Under the pieces are notes generated by a model, which worked only from the letters and a program-made list of their open reading frames with translations, did no database searches and was not told the DNA's origin. DNA of 64,000 nucleotides from Actinomadura rubteroloni. Lineage in GTDB: Bacteria; Actinomycetota; Actinomycetes; Streptosporangiales; Streptosporangiaceae. Shown piece by piece: positions 15,917 to 23,401 of the stretch (position 1 is the first letter of the stretch; each line of letters starts with the position of its first letter). Made by a program: the position numbers and the translations under genes. The stretch spans positions 275,794-339,793 of the forward strand of contig NZ_MTBP01000005.1 in NCBI RefSeq assembly GCF_002911665.1. The letters are read 5' to 3'.

Positions 15917-16417
15917 TCAGACGCCGAACGGGGCCGGGTAGCGGATCCGGCCGGCGGGGACGGGGCCGTCGCGCAGGGCGAGGGCCATGAGGGCGTCGTC
16001 CGGCACGTCGAACCCGGCGGTGATCCCGTACCGGGACGCCGGGACGAACCCGAACCTCGGGTAGTACGCCGGGTGCCCGAGGAGGACGGCGAGGGCTTCG
16101 CCGGCGTCGCGTGCCGCGCCGAGCGCGGCGGTGACGGCGGCGGTGCCCGCGCCCGTCCGCTGCCGGGCGGGGTGGACGGCGACGGGTGCGAGGGCGAGCG
16201 CGGCGGCGTCCCCGACGTGGCAGCGGGTGAGCAGGGCGTAGCCGGTGACGGGTCCGCCGGGCGGCGCGGCCGTCCACGCCAGGCCCGGCAGCCAGGCGGG
16301 GTCGCCGCGCAGCGCGTCGACCAGGTCGGCCTCGGCGGGGGTGGGGAACGCGGCGCGCACGACGGCGCGGACGGCCGCGTGGTCGGCGGGGGTCTCGGGG
16401 CGGGTCGTCCAGGTCAT
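15917..16417 (-). CDS. GNAT-family N-acetyltransferase
   Basis: 166 aa, single GNAT fold. TTRPETPADHAAVRAVVRAAF is the first strand-helix, LALAPVAVHPARQRTGAGTAAV is the acetyl-CoA-binding motif A (degenerate Q/RxxGxG as RQRTGAG), and GEALAVLLGHPAYYPRFGFVPAS matches the YhbS-like subgroup. It transfers acetyl from acetyl-CoA to an unknown amine. The ATG at 16417 overlaps the rsgA stop (ATGA), so it is translated with rsgA. Confidence 0.88.
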   Translation of the reverse strand: MTWTTRPETPADHAAVRAVVRAAFPTPAEADLVDALRGDPAWLPGLAWTAAPPGGPVTGYALLTRCHVGDAAALALAPVAVHPARQRTGAGTAAVTAALGAARDAGEALAVLLGHPAYYPRFGFVPASRYGITAGFDVPDDALMALALRDGPVPAGRIRYPAPFGV

Positions 16418-17466
16418 CGGCGGTCCTCCCGGGTGCCGCGCTCGCGGTAGATGCGCCGCTGCTCGCGGACGATCTGCTTGTGGCGGCCGGTGCGTTCGGC
16501 GCGCAGGCGGGCGTCGTCGCGGGACCGCGCCCACTCGTCCTCGCGCAGCAGCCGCCGGTAGCCGTCCAGGCGCCGTCCGGGCAGGGCGCCGGACGCGACG
16601 GCGGCCAGGACGGCGCAGCCGGGTTCGGCGACGTGCGCGCAGTCGGTGAACCGGCAGCCGCGGGCGAGGTCCTCGATGTCGGAGAAGACGTGCCGGATGC
16701 CGTCGGCGGCGTCGTGGAGCCCGACGCCCCGCAGGCCGGGGGTGTCGATGAGGGCGCCGCCGCCGGGCAGCGGGTGCAGTTCGCGGCGGACGGTGGTGTG
16801 GCGTCCCTTGCCGTCGGCGGCGCGGACGGCGCCGGTGGCGAGCCGGTCGGCGCCCAGCAGCGCGTTGGCCAGCGTGGACTTGCCCGCGCCGGACGCGCCG
16901 AGCAGTGCGACGGTGCCGGTGAGCAGGGCGCGGACGGCGTCGAGTCCGGTGCCGTCCGGGGCCGCGACGGTCCGGACGTCCACGCCGGGTGCCGCCGCGG
17001 ACGCCTCGGCGGCGTCGGCGGCGGGGTCGGGGCTGCGGTCGGCCTTGGTCAGGACGATCACGGGCCGGGCGCCGCTCTCCCAGGCCAGCGCGAGCGTCCG
17101 CTCGATCCGGCCGGGGTTGACGGGCTGGTCCAGGGCGGCGACGACCGCGACGGTGTCGACGTTGGCGGCCAGGACCTGGCCGTCCGACGTGCGTCCGGCC
17201 GAGGCGCGGACGATCGCGGTGCGGCGCGGCAGGAGCGCCGCGACGTGCGGGTCGCCGGGAGTGAGGGCCGCCCAGTCGCCGGTGCAGGGCGCGAGCCCGG
17301 GGGCGCAGGCGGCGCGCAGCGGGCCGTCGGGTCCGTGGGCGTCGCAGCGTCCGCGGTCGACGGCGGTGATCCGCGCGGGGACGAGCCCGGCGGCGCGGTG
17401 GGGGGTGAACAGGGCGTTCCAGTCCTCGTCCCAGCCGAGGGAGAGGAGGTCGTGCGGGAAGTCCAA
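16414..17466 (-). CDS. rsgA: Small ribosomal subunit biogenesis GTPase RsgA
   Basis: 350 aa. It is a circularly permuted GTPase: G4 (VLTKAD) comes before G1 (GASGAGKST) and G3 (DTPG). An N-terminal OB fold precedes it, and a C-terminal zinc finger is CRFTDCAHVAEPGC (Cys, Cys, His, Cys). RsgA acts in late 30S subunit maturation. The segment VDTVAVVAALDQPVNPGRIERTLA is typical of the actinobacterial form. It starts at ATG 17466, 37 bp after a 22-codon reading frame with a strong Shine-Dalgarno sequence, and is followed by an overlapping GNAT gene. Confidence 0.93.
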   Translation of the reverse strand: MDFPHDLLSLGWDEDWNALFTPHRAAGLVPARITAVDRGRCDAHGPDGPLRAACAPGLAPCTGDWAALTPGDPHVAALLPRRTAIVRASAGRTSDGQVLAANVDTVAVVAALDQPVNPGRIERTLALAWESGARPVIVLTKADRSPDPAADAAEASAAAPGVDVRTVAAPDGTGLDAVRALLTGTVALLGASGAGKSTLANALLGADRLATGAVRAADGKGRHTTVRRELHPLPGGGALIDTPGLRGVGLHDAADGIRHVFSDIEDLARGCRFTDCAHVAEPGCAVLAAVASGALPGRRLDGYRRLLREDEWARSRDDARLRAERTGRHKQIVREQRRIYRERGTREDRR

Positions 17467-17503
17467 GACGGAACCTTCAGGTCGAGGTCCCGGCGGGCAG
17501 GGG

Positions 17504-17572
17504 TCAGCCGCGGGACCGGAGGACGACGTTGGCCGGGGCGCCGCGCAGGGCGGCGTAGGCGACGACGGCCAT
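17504..17572 (-). CDS. 22-aa small ORF with strong ribosome binding site, upstream of rsgA
   Basis: ATG at 17572 encodes MAVVAYAALRGAPANVVLRS plus RG and stops at 17504-17506. GGAGGGAGG lies 8 nt upstream, the best Shine-Dalgarno match in this part of the window. It ends 37 bp before rsgA on the same strand. It may be a regulatory leader or a real microprotein. The N-terminal half is hydrophobic, but it is too short for a confident membrane call. Confidence 0.45.
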   Translation of the reverse strand: MAVVAYAALRGAPANVVLRSRG

Positions 17573-17730
17573 AGGTCGCGCCTCCCTCCGGTTGTCGTTT
17601 GCTCCGTCTGCCGTGGACGTTACCGGGCGCTCCCGGTCCCGCGCGACTGCTTTTTCGCGCCGCCGCGCGGGAACCGGAGGGCGGGGGCCGGCGGTTATCG
17701 TGGCAGGAGACCGACGAGTGGGGGCGCGGC

Positions 17731-19860
17731 GTGGACGGACGAGCGGACCGGGACCCGGGCGGCCCCGACGAGCCGGTGCGGGACCTGGTGACGCGGCTGG
17801 ACCGCGCGGCGGCGGGCCGGCTGGAGGAGCTGTGGGCGGGCCTGCGCGACGAGCTGGCGCCCGCCGCCCGCCGGGCCGGGGCGCTGACCGAACCGGCCCG
17901 CGGCCTGGCCAAGGACGTCGCGGGCGACATGATCCGCGACCTGGCCGGCGCCAGCGCCGACACGGCCGCGGCGCGGATGCTGGACCGGCTCGCCGGGACG
18001 CCCGCGATGCGCGCGGTGGAACGCGCCGCCCACGACGCGGCGGTGCGGCTGGCGGTCGCGGCGGCCGAGCGGGCGGTGGCGGACGCGCGGGCTGTGGCGG
18101 CGTCCAACCCGGTGACCGGCGCGGCGCTGGACGCGACGACGACGGCGGTCGCGCTGGCCGGGCAGGCCGCCCAGCGCGCGGCGCGGCTGGCGGGTCCGCT
18201 GGCGGGGCCGTTCGCACGGGCGTCGTCGCCCGCGCTGGAGGCCGTCGCGGACGCGGCGGGCCGCACGGTGTCGGCGACGGTGACGGCGCCGGTGGTGCAG
18301 GCCGCGTCGCGGGCGGTCGCGGACGCGGTGCTGGACGCGGTCGCCGAGGCCGCCGTGGAGGTCGCGCTGGACGTCGGCCGGGACGTGGCGGTGCAGGTGG
18401 TGCGGGAGACGGCGCGGGAGGCCGTCCGGGGCGCGGCGACGGCGGTGCGGGCGCGCGCCGCCGACACCACGGGGCTGCGTCCGGTGTCGTCGGCGGCGGC
18501 GGACCTGGCGGTGCGCGCGGCGGGCAGCGACGCGGCGCGCACGGCGGGCGGGATGGTCGCGGCGGTCGCGGGCGGTGTCGCGGGCAGCGCGGTGGCGCGG
18601 ACGGCGCGGGACCTGGCGGGCCGCGCGGCGGCGCGCGCGACGGTCCTGGCGGTCGAGGCGGTCCTCTCGGAGCTGCTGCGGGAGGCGCTGAAGGCGGCGC
18701 TGCGCGAGCGCGTGCGCGGCCTGCTGCGCGACGTGGCCCGCGATGTGGTGGTTGACGTGACCCGGACGACCTGGACGGCGGCGACCCGCCCGTCCCCGCC
18801 CCGGCCCCCCACCGCCTGCGAGGCGGCCGCCGACAGCCCCGCCCCGGCCCGCGCGGCGGCGGACGAGCCGTCACCACGGCGCATCCCGGCACCCTCAGAA
18901 CCGGCAAACGACGCATGGGCCACGGCCACCCGTGCCCCGTCCGGCCCGCACACCGCCGGAAAGCCGGCGCCCGAGCAAGCACCAGACGCCCCGGCCAGCG
19001 AGCCGACGCCCCCGAATCCCGCGGCCGGACCCGCGCGGCTGACGCCCACGCCCGGCCCGGCGGACCAGCCGCCGACAGCCGGAAGGCCTGCGGGCGCACG
19101 TCCGCCGGTTCCGGAACCGGCGGACGGGTCTGCGGAGGCGGCGTCCGGCCCGGCGAACCTGCCTGGGGCGTCCGGCGAGCCTGCCAGTGCCCGGAAGCCG
19201 ACGGTCTTGAAGCCGGCGGACGGATCTGTGGAGGCGTCCTCCGGCCCGGTGGACCCGCCGTCGGCGTCCGGAAAGCGCGCCGACTCCCGGAAACCGACAG
19301 TCCCGGACGTTGCGGACAAATCCGCATGGGCGAGGGCCACCCGCGAGGCGGCGGACCTCCCGTCGGCCGGAAAGCCCGCGCGCGAGACCGGGAGGCCGAC
19401 GGCATCAGAACCGGTGGACGGATCAGCCTGGGCGATGGCAACGCGCGAAGCGGGCGGTCGCTCGGCGTCGCGGGACGCCGCACGCACTGACACGGCACGC
19501 CCTGACGCGGCGCAGGCGGACGACGCGTGGGCGACGGCCGTCCGCGACGCAGGACGGCCGTCGGCGGCCGGGGAGCCCGTCGTCGTCCGCAGGCCGGTGG
19601 TTCCGGAACCGGCGGACGGGTCCGCGCGGGAGGCGGCCACGCGTGCGCGGGACGCATCCGTGGTGAAGGCGCGGGCAGCGGTGCCGGACGCGGCGGGGTC
19701 GCCGTCGGTGGGAAGGCCCGCGCCGGGCGGTGCGGCCGGCGGGGCGGGCGTGCGGCGGACGCCGGTCGGGGCGGTGGGCGGTGCCGTCCGGTACGCCGTG
19801 CGGGTTCGCGCGGTGCGGCTGCCGGTGGCGCGGCTGCCGTGGGGGCTGAGGGTCGGCTGA
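17731..19860 (+). CDS. Long Ala-rich protein with C-terminal WAxATR-type repeats, function unknown
   Basis: 709 aa. Residues 1-350 are almost continuous Ala/Val/Arg/Asp-rich helix (for example AVADAVLDAVAEAAVEVALD), likely a helical bundle or coiled rod without clear transmembrane spans. From about 350 the chain becomes Pro/Ala/Gly-rich and disordered and carries degenerate repeats containing DAWATATR, SAWARATREA, SAWAMATREA and DAWATAVRDA, separated by PEPADGS and GKPAR-like linkers. The last 35 residues are basic (RYAVRVRAVRLPVARLPWGLRVG). GTG at 17731 is the most likely start. No family is recognised. Its stop codon is the first unit of the phased TGAGA repeats in front of the two-component system, so the genes are tightly packed. 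Confidence 0.65.
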   Translation: MDGRADRDPGGPDEPVRDLVTRLDRAAAGRLEELWAGLRDELAPAARRAGALTEPARGLAKDVAGDMIRDLAGASADTAAARMLDRLAGTPAMRAVERAAHDAAVRLAVAAAERAVADARAVAASNPVTGAALDATTTAVALAGQAAQRAARLAGPLAGPFARASSPALEAVADAAGRTVSATVTAPVVQAASRAVADAVLDAVAEAAVEVALDVGRDVAVQVVRETAREAVRGAATAVRARAADTTGLRPVSSAAADLAVRAAGSDAARTAGGMVAAVAGGVAGSAVARTARDLAGRAAARATVLAVEAVLSELLREALKAALRERVRGLLRDVARDVVVDVTRTTWTAATRPSPPRPPTACEAAADSPAPARAAADEPSPRRIPAPSEPANDAWATATRAPSGPHTAGKPAPEQAPDAPASEPTPPNPAAGPARLTPTPGPADQPPTAGRPAGARPPVPEPADGSAEAASGPANLPGASGEPASARKPTVLKPADGSVEASSGPVDPPSASGKRADSRKPTVPDVADKSAWARATREAADLPSAGKPARETGRPTASEPVDGSAWAMATREAGGRSASRDAARTDTARPDAAQADDAWATAVRDAGRPSAAGEPVVVRRPVVPEPADGSAREAATRARDASVVKARAAVPDAAGSPSVGRPAPGGAAGGAGVRRTPVGAVGGAVRYAVRVRAVRLPVARLPWGLRVG

Positions 19861-19884
19861 GAAGTTCCTGAGAGCGGCATGAGA
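19858..19884 (+). promoter_or_regulatory. Three 11-bp-phased TGAGA repeats (putative response-regulator box)
   Basis: TGAGA at 19858, 19869 and 19880, one helical turn apart, 51 bp before the response regulator start. OmpR/PhoB-type regulators bind tandem direct repeats at 11-bp spacing. The same layout recurs at 22110-22136 and 31693-31719. Autoregulation is the simplest reading. Confidence 0.65.
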
Positions 19885-19934
19885 ATCCCGGCGGCGGCGG
19901 TGGGGCCGCCGGGACGCGTGGTTACGGTGGGTGC

Positions 19935-20654
19935 ATGGAGGCGGGGACGCAGGACGCGGCGGCGCGGATCCTGATCGTGGACGACGAGCCGGCGGTGCGG
20001 GAGTCGCTTGCGGGGAGCCTGGAGTTCGAGGGCTACCGGGTGGAGGAGGCCGCCGACGGGGCGCTGGCGCTGGACCGGGTCGCCGAGCGCCGCCCGGACC
20101 TGATCGTGCTGGACGTGCTGATGCCGCGGATGGACGGCCTGACGACGTGCCGGCGGCTGCGCGCGCAGGGCGAGGTGATGCCGGTGCTGATGCTGACGGC
20201 GCGCGACATGGTCGGGGACCGGGTGACGGGCCTGGACGCGGGCGCCGACGACTACCTGGTGAAGCCGTTCGAGCTGGACGAGCTGCTGGCGCGGATCCGG
20301 GCGCTGCTGCGCCGGACCGCGATGGCGGCCCCGGCTGGCGCCGAGCCGGGCGGCGTCCTGACGTTCGGGGACCTGCGGATGGACACGGTGACGCGGGAGG
20401 TGACGCGGGCGGGCCGTCCGCTGGGCCTGACGCGCACCGAGCACATGCTGCTGGAGATGTTCCTGCTGCATCCGCGGCAGGTCCTGACGCGGGAGCAGAT
20501 TTTGGAGACGGTGTGGGGGTTCGATTTCGAGCCCGCGTCCAATTCGCTGGACGTGTACGTGATGTACCTGCGCCGCAAGACCGAGGCGGGCGGGCTGCCG
20601 CGGGTGGTCCACACGGTGCGGGGCGTGGGGTACGTGCTGCGCGCGTCGGCGTGA
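19935..20654 (+). CDS. OmpR/PhoB-family response regulator (MprA-like)
   Basis: 239 aa. The receiver domain (1-125) carries D16/D17, the phosphoacceptor D60 in LIVLDVLMPRMDG, T88 and K110 (DYLVKPFELDEL). The winged-helix DNA-binding domain (about 140-237) ends RVVHTVRGVGYVLR. Codons overlap the sensor kinase start (GTGA), so kinase and regulator are made together. Overall order and sequence resemble MprA/MprB. Phased TGAGA triplets upstream, and before two other transcription units, are its probable binding sites. Confidence 0.93.
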   Translation: MEAGTQDAAARILIVDDEPAVRESLAGSLEFEGYRVEEAADGALALDRVAERRPDLIVLDVLMPRMDGLTTCRRLRAQGEVMPVLMLTARDMVGDRVTGLDAGADDYLVKPFELDELLARIRALLRRTAMAAPAGAEPGGVLTFGDLRMDTVTREVTRAGRPLGLTRTEHMLLEMFLLHPRQVLTREQILETVWGFDFEPASNSLDVYVMYLRRKTEAGGLPRVVHTVRGVGYVLRASA

Positions 20655-22108
20655 GCCGGGCGTGGCGGCCGCTGGGGCGGCTGCCGTTGCGGGGGCGGCT
20701 GGCGCTGCTGATCGCGACGGCGGTGGCGGTGGCGGTGGCGGCGTGCGCGACGCTGTCGTGGTTCCTGGTCCGCGACCAGCTCTACCGGGAGCTGGACCGC
20801 AGGCTGGGGGTGCTGGGCGGCCCGCCGGGGCGGGCGGGCGACCCCGGGCGCGGCGCGCGGTGGGCCGAGGACCTCACGCGGCTGGCGGCGGTGTGCTCCC
20901 CGGACCCCACCGAATCCGGATCAACGTTCCGTTTCCCCGGCCCGTACGACATCGTGCAGGTGGTGAAGGCCGACGGGACGCGCTGCACCGTCCCGGACGC
21001 GGGCGCGCTGACGGTGACGCGCGCGGACCGGGAGGTCGCGGCGGGCCGGGCGGCGCAGGCCGTCCACAACGGGTCGGGGGTGACGGCGGGCGGCGCGGGC
21101 ACGCGGGTGCGGGTCCTGACGCGTCCGGCGGTGACCCTGGACGGGACGCGGGTGGCGCTGTCGTACGCGATCCGCCTGGACCAGGTGAACCGTCCGCTGA
21201 ACGACCTGGCGCTGATGCTGAGCGCGGTGGCGGCGTTCGGGGTGCTGGTGTCGGCGGGCGCGGGACTGATGATCGCGCGGGCGTCGCTGCGGCCCGTGGA
21301 CGAGCTGACCGACGCGGTGGAGCACATCGCCCGCACCGAGGACCTCGGGACGCCGATCCCCGCGCACGGCGCCGACGAGATCGCCCGGCTGAGCCGGTCG
21401 TTCAACCTGATGACGTCGGCGCTGGCGGCGTCGCGGGAGCGGCAGCGGCAGCTCATCGCCGACGCGGGCCACGAGCTGCGGACGCCGCTGACGAGCCTGC
21501 GCACCAACATCGACCTGCTGCTGCGGTCGGAGCAGACGGGCCGGGAGCTGCCGGCGGGGACGCGGCACCGGCTGCTGGTGAGCGTGAAGGCGCAGATGGT
21601 GGAGCTGTCGAGCCTGGTGGGGGACCTGCTGGAGCTGGGCCGTCCGGACGAGCGGGGCCCCGAGCAGGCGGCGGTCGCCCTCCACGAGGTGGTGGGGCGG
21701 GCGGTGGAGCGGGCGCGGCTGCGCGGCCCGGGCCTGCGGGTGGACGCGGCGGTGGAGCCGTGGTTCGTGCGCGGCGATCCGGGGTCGCTGGAGCGGGCGG
21801 TGGTGAACCTGCTGGACAACGCGGTGAAGTTCAGCCCGCCGGGCGGGACGGTGCGGGTGCGGCTGGCGGGCGGGGAGCTGGTGGTGGCCGACGAGGGCCC
21901 GGGGATCCCGGCGGCGGACGTCCCGCACGTGTTCGAGCGGTTCTGGCGGTCGCCGTCGGCGCGGAGCCTGCCGGGGTCGGGCCTGGGCCTGTCGATCGTG
22001 GCGCGGGTGGCGCGGGAGACCGGCGGGCGGGTCGCGGTGGACCGCGCGGACGGCGGCGGGGCGCTGCTGCGCCTGTCCCTGCCGGGCGGGCCCGCCGAGC
22101 CGTCCTGA
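20651..22108 (+). CDS. Membrane sensor histidine kinase (MprB-like)
   Basis: 485 aa. TM1 spans about 17-40 (LALLIATAVAVAVAACATLSWFL), an extracytoplasmic sensor about 41-184, TM2 about 185-210, then a HAMP domain (RPVDELTDAVEHIARTEDLG). The HisKA dimer domain has His274 in DAGHELRTPLTSLRTN. The catalytic ATPase shows NLLDNAVKFSPPGG (N box), DEGPGIP (G1) and GSGLGLSIV (G2). GTG at 20651 overlaps the regulator stop. It phosphorylates the partner regulator in response to an envelope signal; cell-wall or membrane stress is likely, given the sugar-transfer genes that follow (inference). Confidence 0.93.
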   Translation: MSRAWRPLGRLPLRGRLALLIATAVAVAVAACATLSWFLVRDQLYRELDRRLGVLGGPPGRAGDPGRGARWAEDLTRLAAVCSPDPTESGSTFRFPGPYDIVQVVKADGTRCTVPDAGALTVTRADREVAAGRAAQAVHNGSGVTAGGAGTRVRVLTRPAVTLDGTRVALSYAIRLDQVNRPLNDLALMLSAVAAFGVLVSAGAGLMIARASLRPVDELTDAVEHIARTEDLGTPIPAHGADEIARLSRSFNLMTSALAASRERQRQLIADAGHELRTPLTSLRTNIDLLLRSEQTGRELPAGTRHRLLVSVKAQMVELSSLVGDLLELGRPDERGPEQAAVALHEVVGRAVERARLRGPGLRVDAAVEPWFVRGDPGSLERAVVNLLDNAVKFSPPGGTVRVRLAGGELVVADEGPGIPAADVPHVFERFWRSPSARSLPGSGLGLSIVARVARETGGRVAVDRADGGGALLRLSLPGGPAEPS

Positions 22109-22109
22109 T

Positions 22110-22136
22110 TCTCATGGCGCGTTCATGCGCGCCTCA
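22110..22136 (-). promoter_or_regulatory. Three 11-bp-phased TGARN repeats before the glycosyltransferase operon
   Basis: Read on the minus strand the units are TGAGG, TGAAC and TGAGA, their last-base positions spaced exactly 11 bp (22136, 22125, 22114). The TGAACGCGCCATGAGAATC part matches CCTGAGAGCGGCATGAGAATC at 19868-19888 in 16 of 21 positions when extended by flanks. It starts 36 bp before the GT2 gene. Confidence 0.6.
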
Positions 22137-22171
22137 CCGGTCCCCCAGACCGGGCCCCGACGGTGGAGCGC

Positions 22172-23401
22172 ATGAGCCACCTGATCACCGAGAGCGGCGC
22201 GCGGGACGCGCCGTCCGGGCCGCCGCCGGGGCACGCGCGGCTCGTCGAGGTCGTCGTGCCCGTCCACAACGAGGAGCGGGTGCTGGCCGCGAGCGTGCGG
22301 CGCCTGCACCGGTACCTGGACGGGACGTTCCCCTACCCGTTCCGGATCACGATCGCCGACAACGCCAGCACCGACGGGACGTGGCGCGCGGCGCAGGCCC
22401 TGGCGGCGGAGCTGGAGGGGGTGCGGGCCGTCCGGCTGGACCGCAAGGGCCGGGGCCGGGCGCTGCGGCACGTGTGGAGCGGCAGCGACGCCGACGTCGT
22501 CGCGTACATGGACGCGGACCTGTCGACGGACCTGGACGCGTTCCTTCCGCTGGTCGCGCCGCTGATCTCCGGGCACAGCGACCTGGCGATCGGGTCGCGG
22601 CTGACGCGGGGCGCGGCGGTGGTGCGGGGCCCGCGCCGGGAGGTGATCTCCCGCTGCTACAACCTGTTGCTGCGGGCGGCGCTGGCGGCGCGGTTCACCG
22701 ACGCGCAGTGCGGGTTCAAGGCGGCGCGGACGGAGATCGCGCAGGCGCTGCTGCCGCGCGTGGAGGACGAGGAGTGGTTCTTCGACACCGAGCTGCTGCT
22801 GCTGGCCGAGCGCAACGGGCTGCGCATCCATGAGGTCCCGGTGGACTGGGTGGACGATCCCGACAGCCGGGTGCAGGTGTGGCGGACGGCCCGCGACGAC
22901 CTGCGCGGGATGGCGCGGGTGGCGCGGCGGATGCTGACGGGCGGGTTCGGCGCGCCGGTCGGCCGCCGGGACGCGGCGGCGGGCCTGCCGGCGGGGATGG
23001 CGCGGCAGCTCCCGGTGTTCGCGGTGATCGGGGCGGTGAGCACGGCGGCGCAGCTCGCCTTGTTCGTCCTGCTGCGCACGGTGCTGGGCCCGCTGGCGGC
23101 GAACGCGGTGTCGCTGGTGGTGACGACGGTCGGGAACACGGCGGCGAACCGCCGGTTCACGTTCGGCGTGACGGGGCCGGGCGGCGCGCTGCGGCACCAG
23201 GCGCAGGGCCTGCTGGCGTTCCTGCTGGGCCTGGCGCTGAGCACGGGCGGGCTGGCGGCGCTGCACGCGGCGGCGCCGGGCGCGCCGCGCGGGGTGGAGG
23301 TGCTGGCGCTGGTCGCGGCGAACGGGCTGGCGACGCTGGCGCGGTTCGTGCTGATGCGGGCGTGGATCTTCCGTCCGCGCGGCGAGGGGGGCGCGTCGTG
23401 A
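22172..23401 (+). CDS. GT2 glycosyltransferase fused to GtrA-like membrane domain
   Basis: 409 aa. Residues 20-250 are a DPM1-like family 2 transferase: VEVVVPVHNEERVL, ADNASTDGT, the metal-binding MDADLSTDLDAF, and FTDAQCGFKAARTEIA. From about 280 there are four membrane helices of the GtrA fold (VFAVIGAVSTAAQLALFVLL, NAVSLVVTTVGNTAANRRFTF). GT2 plus GtrA usually makes a polyprenyl-phosphate sugar donor and moves it across the membrane. ATG at 22172 is chosen over GTG 22163, since GGTGGAG lies just before it. It is followed by two overlapping GT39 genes that could use the lipid-linked sugar (inference). Confidence 0.9.
   Translation: MSHLITESGARDAPSGPPPGHARLVEVVVPVHNEERVLAASVRRLHRYLDGTFPYPFRITIADNASTDGTWRAAQALAAELEGVRAVRLDRKGRGRALRHVWSGSDADVVAYMDADLSTDLDAFLPLVAPLISGHSDLAIGSRLTRGAAVVRGPRREVISRCYNLLLRAALAARFTDAQCGFKAARTEIAQALLPRVEDEEWFFDTELLLLAERNGLRIHEVPVDWVDDPDSRVQVWRTARDDLRGMARVARRMLTGGFGAPVGRRDAAAGLPAGMARQLPVFAVIGAVSTAAQLALFVLLRTVLGPLAANAVSLVVTTVGNTAANRRFTFGVTGPGGALRHQAQGLLAFLLGLALSTGGLAALHAAAPGAPRGVEVLALVAANGLATLARFVLMRAWIFRPRGEGGAS

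Noticed and set aside
17058..20612. Very long minus-strand frame opposite the Ala-rich protein gene
   Set aside because: Low-complexity Ser/Ala/Arg translation, no start signal, antisense to better-supported genes including the response regulator.
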